Positions 26,824-34,965 of a DNA stretch of 64,000 nucleotides are shown piece by piece. The stretch comes from XYD12-FULL-36-8 sp964391015. Lineage in GTDB: Bacteria > Bacteroidota > Ignavibacteria > Ignavibacteriales > Ignavibacteriaceae. Below the pieces are notes generated by a model. That model saw only the letters and a program-made list of their open reading frames with translations. It searched no databases and was not told the DNA's origin. The stretch's first letter is position 1; each line of letters opens with the position of its first letter. A program made the translations under genes and the position numbers. The stretch is from contig CAYMKU010000004.1 in assembly GCA_964391015.1 (NCBI GenBank), positions 62,001 through 126,000 of the forward strand, written 5' to 3'.

Positions 26824-28848
26824 CTAAAATACAGCACTTGGTGGTGCAGGTTCATCAGGCTTACCTGCATTGTTTAATGGTGTTCGAATCAGAACAACCG
26901 CAACCACAACAAACACTAATAAGCTAATTAGGAATGAAGGTTCTTCAAAAATGATTGGGGTTCTCCATTCCATTACGGCAAAGAACGCAAAAAGTAATCC
27001 AATTAACGCTTCACCAGCTATTAAACCTGAAGCAAGTAAAACTCCATTATTTTCAACACGAACCTTCTGAGCATCATTTAGATTTCTTTTTGCTGCCATT
27101 CTATCAAGCAAACCTTTTATCAATCCACCGATGAAAATTGCAAATGAAGTTTCAAGTGGAAGATACATTCCCACACAAACCAGCATCGGGCTTTTTACTT
27201 TTACCAGTATAAAACCCATTGCCATTAAAATTCCCACAATGATTAATGGCCAAGCCATATCACCGCCAACAATTCCTTTTGCAAGAATTGCCATTAAGCT
27301 AGCTTGAGGTGCAGGATAAGCTTTTCCTCCTAAACCTGTTCCGCCAGTGTTAATATCACCTTGATGCAAAATTAGTAAAGGGAAAAACATAACTGCCGAA
27401 GCCAACAAAATTCCGAATAAATCTCCAACCTGCATTTTCCAAGGAGTACCACCTAAAATATGTCCAACTTTCAAATCTTGAAGCATTTCTCCAGCAACTG
27501 CAGCTGCAACACAAATTACCGCAGCAACACCAAGAACAGCAGCAATTCCTGACATTCCTTTTACACCTAAAGCAACCATCAATAGTGCTGCAATAATTAG
27601 AGTTGAAATTGTTAGACCACTGATAGGATTATTACTCGAACCGATTAGTCCAACTAAGTAACCTGAGACGGCAGCAAAGAAAAATCCTGCAACGATCATA
27701 ACAACAGTTGCAACTAATGCCGCACCAACATCTTGAGCAAAATAATTATAAATAATAAATGTAAAAACTGACGCCAATGATAAGCCGATAAAAACCCATT
27801 TGAAGTTCATATCTTTTTCGGTTCTAATTTGAGCAACGGAACCTCCAGAAGCTGCTTTTTTAACATCAGTGATTGCATGACCTAATCCTGCACCTAAGCT
27901 TTTTCTCATTCTGTAAAGAGTGAAAGCAGCACTCATTAACATTCCACCGATTGCAACTGGACGAACAATATTTCTCCAAACTTGATTTGCAAGAGTTATC
28001 CATGTTTCATCAGTTACCTGCGTCGTACCATTTGCTTGAAGTGATGCAATTAATTCCGGTCCAAGAAAATAAAGTAATAAGGGAACAAACAAACCCCAAG
28101 CAAGTAGCCCACCTGTAAAGTTAAGTGCGGCGAGGTTTGGCCCAATTATATAACCAACACCCATATATGCCGGGCTTACACCTGGTGTGCTAAGTAATGC
28201 ACCACCGCTTGCTTCTACAGATGCTCCATTTGCAAAAGTAATTTTTTTGTAGGCGAAAGAAATAAATTTTTCCCAAGCAGCAGCAAAAAACTGAATTTGT
28301 TTTAAGACTTGAATCAATGCGCCTAAACCCATTGCCCAAAAGAGAAATTTTGCCCCGCTCTTTCCAGTTCTACCAGCTTTGTGAATTTCACTCGCTGCAA
28401 CTGATTCCGGGAATGGTAGTTCTCTGTCTTCAACCATTACACGGCGAAGAATTGTAACAAACAAAATTCCGACAACTCCACCAACAAACATTATTGCTGT
28501 TGATTCCAGATAATGCTGTGTTGTATAGAATTCACTCCATACACCAGCAATTAGAAATGCAGGTAATGTGAAGATTGCTCCTGCTGCAACTGATTCACCT
28601 ATAGAACCGACAGTTCGAGCAAAATTTTCTTCAAGAATTGATCCTTTAAATATTTTAAGAATTGCCATTCCAATTACAGCAGCAGGATATGTAGCAGCTA
28701 TTGTCATGCCTGCTTTCAGTCCAAGATAAGCATTAGCGGCACCAAGAACTACACACATTACTAATCCTATTATTAATGCTCTGATTGTAAACTCGGGCAT
28801 ATCCGACTGTGGAGAGACAAAAGGAACAAAAGGTTTATGTTCAGACAT
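26824..28848 (-). CDS. OPT family oligopeptide transporter
   Basis: 674 residues with roughly 14-16 membrane helices, inner membrane. The family N-terminus is plain (PEFTIRALIIGLVMCVVLGAANAYLGLKAGMTI) as are the GxNxxxLxxG-like segments GPNLAALNFTGGLLAWGLF, SSNNPISGLT and GKAYPAPQASLMA. OPT proteins import small peptides or metal chelates using the proton gradient. It lies downstream of the arsenic region on the same strand but separated by 136 bases, and upstream of pqqD-like/pepD, which would process imported peptides (context only). Confidence 0.9.
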   Translation of the reverse strand: MSEHKPFVPFVSPQSDMPEFTIRALIIGLVMCVVLGAANAYLGLKAGMTIAATYPAAVIGMAILKIFKGSILEENFARTVGSIGESVAAGAIFTLPAFLIAGVWSEFYTTQHYLESTAIMFVGGVVGILFVTILRRVMVEDRELPFPESVAASEIHKAGRTGKSGAKFLFWAMGLGALIQVLKQIQFFAAAWEKFISFAYKKITFANGASVEASGGALLSTPGVSPAYMGVGYIIGPNLAALNFTGGLLAWGLFVPLLLYFLGPELIASLQANGTTQVTDETWITLANQVWRNIVRPVAIGGMLMSAAFTLYRMRKSLGAGLGHAITDVKKAASGGSVAQIRTEKDMNFKWVFIGLSLASVFTFIIYNYFAQDVGAALVATVVMIVAGFFFAAVSGYLVGLIGSSNNPISGLTISTLIIAALLMVALGVKGMSGIAAVLGVAAVICVAAAVAGEMLQDLKVGHILGGTPWKMQVGDLFGILLASAVMFFPLLILHQGDINTGGTGLGGKAYPAPQASLMAILAKGIVGGDMAWPLIIVGILMAMGFILVKVKSPMLVCVGMYLPLETSFAIFIGGLIKGLLDRMAAKRNLNDAQKVRVENNGVLLASGLIAGEALIGLLFAFFAVMEWRTPIIFEEPSFLISLLVFVVVAVVLIRTPLNNAGKPDEPAPPSAVF

Positions 28849-28984
28849 ATTTTTCTCCTTGTGTGGGTGAGAAAGACAAATTTTAACTAATAATTTTTTA
28901 TCTCAATTGAGAAATAGTTGCTCAAATATAAACAGGTTTTTTTACCTCTACAACGTTTATTTTGATTTACTATAAATATTTTGA

Positions 28985-29764
28985 TTAAAACTTCAGCTTC
29001 CTCATTTCGATATGGCATAATGCAAAATCATATTTCACAGGATCAACAGGATCGAACTTTTTCAAATTCTGCGTAATTTCTTCAGCCATTTTCCAGCTTA
29101 CATTTTTTCTTCTAGTGAGTTTTAATAATCTTGAAATTTTCGCAATATGCGTATCGACCGGAATTATCAATTTGCTTGTTGGAATTTCCTTCCACAAACC
29201 ATAATCAAGCTCATCTTTTCTCACCATCCATCTTAGGAATAGATTCATTCGCTTACACGCACTTTCCTTTTCTGGCAATGGAAACATGAATTTAATTCCA
29301 GGGCTTGTCTTTTTATTCTTACTCAACCCTTGAATGATTTGAATTAAATGATTGGAGAAATTCGAAATTGCATTTTTAAGATTAGATTCGTGAGGATTGT
29401 AAGAAGATAGGAAAAGGTTCTTTAAAGAACCGTAATTTTTATATAGATGCTTCAACAATAAGAATAAATCAACAATATCCTTTTCACAGTAAAACCGATG
29501 TTTCATTCCTTTAAAGTTTTTGCAATCCTTTTTAGAAAAATTAACAACATATTTATACGGTTTATCTCGCATTATCACTCTTAACTTTTCTAAAGAATTA
29601 ATAATTTGTTTAATACCTCCGTAAGCAAAAACTGAAGAGATAAATCCCATTATTTCAATATCATGTTCATCCCTATAAAGGTGAAGAAACTGAAGTGGAT
29701 CGGGAGAGATCTTGGATTTATCAAAAACTCTGTAATGATAATTAAGTTTTTCAAGCAGACTCAT
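28985..29764 (-). CDS. TIGR02757/DUF2400 family protein
   Basis: 259 residues, cytoplasmic, all-alpha. Recognised by DPLQFLHLYRDEHDIEIMGFISSVFAYG near the start, RWMVRKDELDYGLWKEI and PVDTHIAKISRLLKLTRRKN, followed by FDPVDPVKYDFALCHIEMR, the block order of TIGR02757. The PVDTH-(x)n-DP..D.AL pattern recalls HhH-GPD type DNA glycosylase-related folds. No function established for the family. It follows arsM by 9 bases and probably shares its transcript, an unusual partner for arsenic genes. Confidence 0.8.
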   Translation of the reverse strand: MSLLEKLNYHYRVFDKSKISPDPLQFLHLYRDEHDIEIMGFISSVFAYGGIKQIINSLEKLRVIMRDKPYKYVVNFSKKDCKNFKGMKHRFYCEKDIVDLFLLLKHLYKNYGSLKNLFLSSYNPHESNLKNAISNFSNHLIQIIQGLSKNKKTSPGIKFMFPLPEKESACKRMNLFLRWMVRKDELDYGLWKEIPTSKLIIPVDTHIAKISRLLKLTRRKNVSWKMAEEITQNLKKFDPVDPVKYDFALCHIEMRKLKF

Positions 29765-29773
29765 TGGCTAAAA

Positions 29774-30571
29774 TCATTTATACCCAACAACTGTAATGCT
29801 AAAAATACCTTCGACATTTTTTTTATAGGATTTGATTCCATCTTCATCCAAATAATTCTTTAGCAATTCATCAGGTAAGTCAATTCTTTTTGTTTTTTTG
29901 ATTTCGATATTCTTAAAACCTGACTGATTTATTATATCTAAATATTCTTCTTGTTGAAGTGCACCGGAAATGCAGCCCGCATACATCGCAGCAGATTTTT
30001 TTAGCTCAGGATTTAATTCACCTTTCAATACGATATCCGAAACACAAAAATGTGCTCCAGGTTTTAGGATTCGATAAATCTCCGCGAATGCTTTTTTCTT
30101 ATCGGGAACTAAATTTAATACGCAATTACTCACAACAACATCAGCAATTTTATTTTCAAACGGCATTTGCTCAATTTCACCGAGTTTGAATTCAACATTT
30201 TTATAGCCAAGCTTAGCATTGTTTTTATTTGCTTTGGCAAGCATCTCTTCAGTAAAATCAAGCCCTATCACTTTTCCGGTTTCTCCTACAATAGCTCGTG
30301 CGATAAATACATCATTACCTGCACCCGATCCAAGATCAATTACAGTATCACCTTTTTTTATTCCAGCAAATTCAGTAGGTAAACCGCAGCCAAGATTCAA
30401 ATCTGCATCTTCAACATAACCATCAAGATTATGGTATTCATCTTTGATGATTGTATAATCAACAATTTTAGAGGAGCCACAACCGCATCCGCAACCCTTC
30501 TTCTCGGACTGTACTGCAATTTCAGCATATTTTTCCTTTACAATGTTTTTGAGCTCATCATTTGTAACCAT
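29774..30571 (-). CDS. arsM: arsenite S-adenosylmethionine methyltransferase
   Basis: 265 residues. Converts As(III) to methylated arsenicals with SAM. Class I methyltransferase motif DLGSGAGND (79-87) and the three conserved arsenite-binding cysteines are visible: C62 (NLGCGLP), C150 (VSNCVLNL) and C200 (YAGCISGA). A run of extra cysteines, KKGCGCGCGSS (25-34), lies near the N-terminus and is common in bacterial ArsM as a possible metal-capture arm. Third enzyme gene of the ars operon, 28 bases after acr3. Confidence 0.95.
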   Translation of the reverse strand: MVTNDELKNIVKEKYAEIAVQSEKKGCGCGCGSSKIVDYTIIKDEYHNLDGYVEDADLNLGCGLPTEFAGIKKGDTVIDLGSGAGNDVFIARAIVGETGKVIGLDFTEEMLAKANKNNAKLGYKNVEFKLGEIEQMPFENKIADVVVSNCVLNLVPDKKKAFAEIYRILKPGAHFCVSDIVLKGELNPELKKSAAMYAGCISGALQQEEYLDIINQSGFKNIEIKKTKRIDLPDELLKNYLDEDGIKSYKKNVEGIFSITVVGYK

Positions 30572-30599
30572 TTGTTTTTCCCTTTCAATAAATTAGCTT

Positions 30600-31679
30600 T
30601 TAATTCAACTGCGCATCCGCAGTTGAAATTTTATTTTCTACTTTAAAAAATTTCCTTTGAAAATATAACGACACATTTACAAGACTTATTAGGACTGGAA
30701 CTTCAACCAACGGACCAATTACCGCTGCAAATGCTTCCCCCGAATTTATCCCAAACACAGCAATCGCCACTGCAATAGCCAATTCAAAATTATTGCTGGC
30801 AGCAGTAAATGATAGCGTTGTCGTTTTGCCGTAATCGGCACCAACTTTTTTGCCCATATAAAAAGAGACAAAGAACATTATCACAAAATAAAAAACAAGC
30901 GGAATTGCAATTCTTACAACGTCTAATGGAATCTTAACGATGTATTCTCCTTTTAACGAAAACATGACTACAGTGGTAAAAAGTAAGGCTATAAGAGTTA
31001 CCGGTGAAATCTTAGGAATAAATTTTTGTTCATACCAGTGCTTGCTTTTAATTTTTAGCAAAATGAATCTGGTAATCATTCCGGCAAGAAAGGGAATGCC
31101 AAGATAAATGAAAACACTCTCTGCTATTTGTCCAATTGTTATATCAACTGCAAATGTTTTAAGTCCGAGCCATGATGGGAATACAGTTAAAAATATATAC
31201 GCATAAATTGAAAAGAAAAGCACTTGAAATATAGAGTTGAAGGCCACAAGACCGGCAGCATATTCTGTATCACCTTTTGCAAGTTCATTCCAGACAATAA
31301 CCATTGCAATGCAGCGGGCAAGTCCTATCATAATAAGTCCAGCCATGTATTCCGGATAATCTTGCAAGAATATTATTGCCAGAAAGAACATGAGTATTGG
31401 ACCGATAATCCAGTTTTGTACAAGAGAAAGAGTTAACACCTTTACGTTTTTAAAAACATCAGGTAACTCTTCATATTTGACTTTTGCAAGCGGCGGATAC
31501 ATCATTAAAATTAAGCCGATAGCAATCGGAATATTTGTTGTTCCGGATTGAAATGAATTCCAAAAATTAACTACTGATGGGAAAAAATAACCTGAAAAAA
31601 CTCCTATAAACATTGCAAGGAAAATCCACAGGGTTAAGTATCTATCTAGGATAGAAAGTTTTTTAGAAATTATACTCAT
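30600..31679 (-). CDS. acr3: ACR3-type arsenite efflux permease
   Basis: 359 residues, ten predicted membrane helices, inner membrane. The ACR3 signature with its essential Cys (C123) is seen in IGLARCIAMVIVWNELAKGD, and the family block LSFTAASNNFELAIAVA is intact. Exports As(III) by exchange with protons. It follows arsC with an 18-bp gap and precedes arsM, so arsenate reduction, export and methylation are coupled in one unit. Confidence 0.95.
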   Translation of the reverse strand: MSIISKKLSILDRYLTLWIFLAMFIGVFSGYFFPSVVNFWNSFQSGTTNIPIAIGLILMMYPPLAKVKYEELPDVFKNVKVLTLSLVQNWIIGPILMFFLAIIFLQDYPEYMAGLIMIGLARCIAMVIVWNELAKGDTEYAAGLVAFNSIFQVLFFSIYAYIFLTVFPSWLGLKTFAVDITIGQIAESVFIYLGIPFLAGMITRFILLKIKSKHWYEQKFIPKISPVTLIALLFTTVVMFSLKGEYIVKIPLDVVRIAIPLVFYFVIMFFVSFYMGKKVGADYGKTTTLSFTAASNNFELAIAVAIAVFGINSGEAFAAVIGPLVEVPVLISLVNVSLYFQRKFFKVENKISTADAQLN

Positions 31680-31697
31680 GCATTATCCTTTTTATTC

Positions 31698-32120
31698 TCA
31701 CTCATCTATCCATTCTTCAATTCGCTGCTTTATCTGATCTCTTATTCTTCTAGTTCTTTCAAGTTTTTCTTCATAATTGCCTTTCAAGGCGGATGGATCT
31801 GGAAAACCCCAGTGTAATTTTTCAGCAGCACCTAAAAACACTGGGCATTTTTCCGAAGATTCCTTATCACATACTGTAACTACATAATCGTACTTTTTCC
31901 CCTGTTGATAAAATTCAAATACATCTTTGGTTTTATTTTTTGAAATATCTATACCAATTTCCTTCATTGCATCAACTACAATTGGATTCAACTTACCTGG
32001 TTCTATACCAGCACTTTCAGCTTCAAATCTATCACCAGCAAGATTATTTAAGAATGCTTCCGCCATCTGACTTCTTGCACTATTGTGTATGCAAACGAAC
32101 AAAACTTTTATTCTGCTCAT
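31698..32120 (-). CDS. arsC: arsenate reductase, low-molecular-weight phosphatase type
   Basis: 140 residues. The P-loop CIHNSARSQ gives C10-x5-R16, and the redox pair C84 (VVTVCDKE) and C92 (EKCPVF) is present, as in thioredoxin-coupled ArsC. Also GFPDPSA, which carries the general-acid Asp. Reduces As(V) to As(III) for export by Acr3. It starts 12 bases after the arsR stop. Confidence 0.95.
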   Translation of the reverse strand: MSRIKVLFVCIHNSARSQMAEAFLNNLAGDRFEAESAGIEPGKLNPIVVDAMKEIGIDISKNKTKDVFEFYQQGKKYDYVVTVCDKESSEKCPVFLGAAEKLHWGFPDPSALKGNYEEKLERTRRIRDQIKQRIEEWIDE

Positions 32121-32132
32121 TTTTAATCGTTA

Positions 32133-32453
32133 TTAACAACATTGATTAATATCATTTAGAAAATTCTCTAAATACTTTTTGGCCTTTTCAAAAAATTTTT
32201 TGTCGATACAGTAACACACTTTAGGTCCATCAATATCACCCTTTATGAATCCTACTCGCTTCAATTCCTTAAGGTGTTGAGAAACAGTTGCCTGTGACAG
32301 TGGAAGGAGATCCACAATTTCACCGCAGATGCATGCATTTGTCGAGGCAAGAATTTTAAGAATTTTTACTCTTGCTGGATGTGATAATGCTTTGGCAAGT
32401 TCCGCCAACTCAACTTCTTTTGTTTCAAATTCTGATAATTTTGATAAAGCCAT
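32133..32453 (-). CDS. arsR: ArsR family arsenic-responsive repressor
   Basis: 106 residues, winged helix (recognition segment about 50-66, PLSQATVSQHLKELKRVG). Cysteine pairs C41-x-C43 (NACICGE), C80-x-C82 (VCYCID) and C105-C106 at the very end are candidates for arsenite binding; the C41/C43 pair sits close to where the classic ELCVCDL site lies, and the terminal CC resembles the type III sites. First gene of the operon; the operator and promoter lie directly upstream (32459-32505), supporting autorepression. Confidence 0.93.
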   Translation of the reverse strand: MALSKLSEFETKEVELAELAKALSHPARVKILKILASTNACICGEIVDLLPLSQATVSQHLKELKRVGFIKGDIDGPKVCYCIDKKFFEKAKKYLENFLNDINQCC

Positions 32454-32458
32454 ATCGT

Positions 32459-32491
32459 TTCTTATCGTTTATCGTAAATATACGATAAGAA
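32459..32491. promoter_or_regulatory. ArsR operator inverted repeat
   Basis: Perfect 10-bp inverted repeat TTCTTATCGT / ACGATAAGAA (32459-32468 and 32482-32491) with a 13-bp spacer, just ahead of the arsR ATG. The spacer itself holds another ATCGT word. The right arm overlaps the -10 box of the promoter, so a bound repressor dimer would block polymerase. Confidence 0.85.
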
Positions 32492-32505
32492 GATGTTCAT
32501 GTCAA
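32477..32505 (-). promoter_or_regulatory. sigma-70-like promoter of the ars operon
   Basis: On the minus strand TTGACA (32505-32500), a 17-base spacer and TATATT (32482-32477), followed about 24 bases later by the arsR ATG. This is close to the canonical proteobacterial consensus rather than the TTTG/TAnnTTTG form of Bacteroidetes. Confidence 0.8.
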
Positions 32506-32521
32506 GATTATTTTTTCACTT

Positions 32522-32549
32522 GCCCTTTAAAATAAAAAAAGCCGAATCA
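32522..32549. repeat. 28-nt direct repeat, left copy
   Basis: Identical over 28 bases to 37297-37324. It contains the A-run and the first arm of a terminator hairpin. The two copies enclose the whole restriction cassette. Confidence 0.85.
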
Positions 32550-32562
32550 CATGATTCGGCTT
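32539..32562 (-). terminator. terminator of the restriction cassette
   Basis: Stem AAGCCGAAT/ATTCGGCTT (9 bp) with a 6-nt loop, followed on the minus strand by seven T. It ends transcription coming from hsdS, 139 bases beyond its stop, and keeps it out of the ars promoter. Confidence 0.85.
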
Positions 32563-32700
32563 AATAACCCGGGAAAATTGGTTCTTTAATTGCCAACATA
32601 GCCTGCTTTTTCCCCTGCCCATTGTAAAACTTGAGGTATATACTATAATTGTGGGCATTTCGTTTGTTTTCAATACACAAATACTACTTAATATTTTTTA

Positions 32701-34122
32701 TTACGCAAGAAGTAATTTTTCAATCTCCTCACTCGCTCTCTTCAATTCTTCTTTTGTTTTGTCTTTGAGTGCCTGTGCTTGTTTGCGTATGTCTGTTATG
32801 TGTGAAGCAATTTCTTTTTGCTTTTCAATCGGCGGAACTGAAATAAAAATTGACTTTAGTGCTTCTTGATTTATCTCTGGTATCACACCTCCGTTGTTGT
32901 TTCGGAAAATTTCTGATTGCCCAACAACACTTCTTAAATACGCCTCCAAAAAGCGTGGAAGAATTTTTTTAGTTTTCAGTTCCGCTTTGAAAATATGAGA
33001 TGAAAGAATTGAGTTTTCAATTTCAGGTTCAACTACGCTGACAAGTCCTAACGAACCTGAACGGGAAATTAAAATGCAATTGCTGTTTAGTTTAATCCTG
33101 TCTGGAACTTCTTGCTCTGAAACAAATCTTGGTGAAGTATGATTAAGTCCTGTTTTGTCTAAGTCAGTTACCCTTAAATATCGCACACCACCTTCCGAAA
33201 CATATTTTCTAATCTCTACCCCATTTTTCAAATCAATAATCAGATGTTGGAAAATGTCAGTGGAATACCTGCCATTGTGAATTGCTTTAATGATGTCAGT
33301 GAAAATTTGCTGATGATAATAAGGGTCAAATCTATCACCCGAAATTGTTTTTATATTTGTTTGAAAAATTCTATTCTTTAAGACATTTTCAAGGGGTGGC
33401 GGCAAAGTAATTCCCAACTCTTTCAGCAAGTAAGTATTAATGCTTGCCAAAAGTTTTTCAGCTGCTGCTTCGTTCTTTGTTTTCTGCTCAACTACTTTTT
33501 TGCTGATTTCCAAAACTCGTTTGTCATACAAAATAGGGATTGAAAGCAAAGCAGGATAATCCAACGCTGGTCTTGTTCCTCCTGTGCTTCGTCGGCTTGC
33601 CAACTTTTCCCCAATGTCTGAATTGAGAAATGCTGCAAGAGTTTCTGAAACTTCTCTGCTTCCTGTTTTGATTACACAAATGTGTTGATTGATGTTTCCG
33701 TCAAAACTTTCGGGTGCAACAGAAGCAACAGCCATTCTCCCAACGCCTGTAATCTTTACCAACAAATCGCCTGCTGAAACCTGACTGCGTTTCAACATTA
33801 CATTGTATGTCTGATGGTTGATGTATTTGCAATCATCAAATTCTAAAATTCCAGTTGGCGAAAGATTTTGCACACGAAGAAACGGCTTGCCGTTTTCTTT
33901 GTCCGTGTAATACAATTCGCTTTCGGTTGTCTTTGGAGTTGCTCCGCTTGCAATTCCTAAAACAAAGTCACGAAGTTTCTTCGGGTTCTTTGCCAAAACT
34001 TTTTTCTCCAACGTAACCAACGAAGGAGTGTAGTATTCTGCATCAAGCCGTTTCTCCAATTCGCTTTTGCGAACAAGAAAAATCAGGTTAGTATTAGTTG
34101 TATGTTCCAGAGTAAATTGCAT
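32701..34122 (-). CDS. hsdS: type I restriction system specificity subunit
   Basis: 473 residues with the two-fold HsdS layout: a first target-recognition domain about 20-185 (LRDFVLGIASGATPKTTESE, DYPALLSIPI), a helical spacer about 190-230, a second recognition domain about 260-430 (RYLRVTDLDKTGLNHTSP, INQEALKSIFISVPPIEKQKEI) and a C-terminal coiled helix. Determines the DNA sequence methylated by HsdM. Its ATG overlaps the stop of the Bro-N gene by one base. Recognition sequence cannot be read from the protein. Confidence 0.9.
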   Translation of the reverse strand: MQFTLEHTTNTNLIFLVRKSELEKRLDAEYYTPSLVTLEKKVLAKNPKKLRDFVLGIASGATPKTTESELYYTDKENGKPFLRVQNLSPTGILEFDDCKYINHQTYNVMLKRSQVSAGDLLVKITGVGRMAVASVAPESFDGNINQHICVIKTGSREVSETLAAFLNSDIGEKLASRRSTGGTRPALDYPALLSIPILYDKRVLEISKKVVEQKTKNEAAAEKLLASINTYLLKELGITLPPPLENVLKNRIFQTNIKTISGDRFDPYYHQQIFTDIIKAIHNGRYSTDIFQHLIIDLKNGVEIRKYVSEGGVRYLRVTDLDKTGLNHTSPRFVSEQEVPDRIKLNSNCILISRSGSLGLVSVVEPEIENSILSSHIFKAELKTKKILPRFLEAYLRSVVGQSEIFRNNNGGVIPEINQEALKSIFISVPPIEKQKEIASHITDIRKQAQALKDKTKEELKRASEEIEKLLLA

Positions 34123-34964
34123 TACTTTTTTCGTTTTTTACTTTCATCAATTTGTAAAGTAGATCTAGCATTCAGCAAGGTAACAACTTTTTTACCAGTG
34201 CGTGTTTCAAGTTCTTTTCTTGCAACTTTAGCAACGTTGCCTCCTTGTTTAGCAACTTTTTTGCTTTCGTCAAAATCCTTGGGATTTGTTGCGACAGAAA
34301 TATCTTTTGTGGATGCTTCAGCTAACATGTTCAAAATTAATTCAGTATTAGTCATATTATCCCGAAGATTTTCCTTTTTCAAGTTCTTCAGAATTTTATA
34401 TTCTTTAGTGGTTTTATCACTCCAAGTTTTGGTAATAATATCAGTAAGCGTAGCAAACTGAGTACCTTCTTTCAATCCTTTCTTTTTCCACTCGTCCGTT
34501 AGTTCCTTTCTTATTTCAATGCTTTTCAGTCGTTGATTGACCCAGTTTTCGGAGTAGCCAAGTTTAAGGTATTGTTTTAGCGCTCTGTCTATTGAAAGTT
34601 CAGGATCTTGCAGTTCGTCAATTCTTTCAGAGCCAACTTGAGCCAGCCAAAGCTTAAAAGGTTCTGCTTTAGGTGAAGGAATTGATTGAATGAGACGTAA
34701 AATTTGTTCTGTATCTGCAACATCGGTTAGGTAATATTTGCCATCAGCTGATTGCATTTTCAGTTGACTACAATTTGTAGCCAACTGACTTCCCTCAGCT
34801 TTCAGCCGTGTTTTCAATACACTCCAATACTTTCTAGGATTAGGACTTTCAGTCAAAACCGCAATAACATCAACAATAGACAAATACCATTTTTCAAGAT
34901 TAGCATCCCAAATGGTTCTCACTTTTTTGTCTTCGAAAATTTTTATTTCGTTCTTCTTTTCCAT
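34122..34964 (-). CDS. Bro-N/DinD-like DNA-binding protein in the restriction cassette
   Basis: 280 residues. The N-terminal about 110 residues match the Bro-N antirepressor domain (IKIFEDKKVRTIWDANLEKW, VVDVIAVLTESPNPRKYWSV, KYYLTDVADTEQILRLIQSI). The middle (SIDRALKQYLKLGYSENWVN, RLKSIEIRKELTDEWKKKG) is the conserved helix region seen in DinD-like proteins, and the end is Lys-rich. Such genes often sit between hsdM and hsdS; a regulatory or DNA-damage-linked role has been suggested for relatives but is not settled. One base separates it from the hsdM stop. Confidence 0.8.
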   Translation of the reverse strand: MEKKNEIKIFEDKKVRTIWDANLEKWYLSIVDVIAVLTESPNPRKYWSVLKTRLKAEGSQLATNCSQLKMQSADGKYYLTDVADTEQILRLIQSIPSPKAEPFKLWLAQVGSERIDELQDPELSIDRALKQYLKLGYSENWVNQRLKSIEIRKELTDEWKKKGLKEGTQFATLTDIITKTWSDKTTKEYKILKNLKKENLRDNMTNTELILNMLAEASTKDISVATNPKDFDESKKVAKQGGNVAKVARKELETRTGKKVVTLLNARSTLQIDESKKRKK

Positions 34965-34965
34965 G

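Noticed and set aside
34122..34964. Prophage marker because of the Bro-N domain
   Set aside because: No other phage genes lie nearby and Bro-N genes commonly occur inside type I restriction loci.
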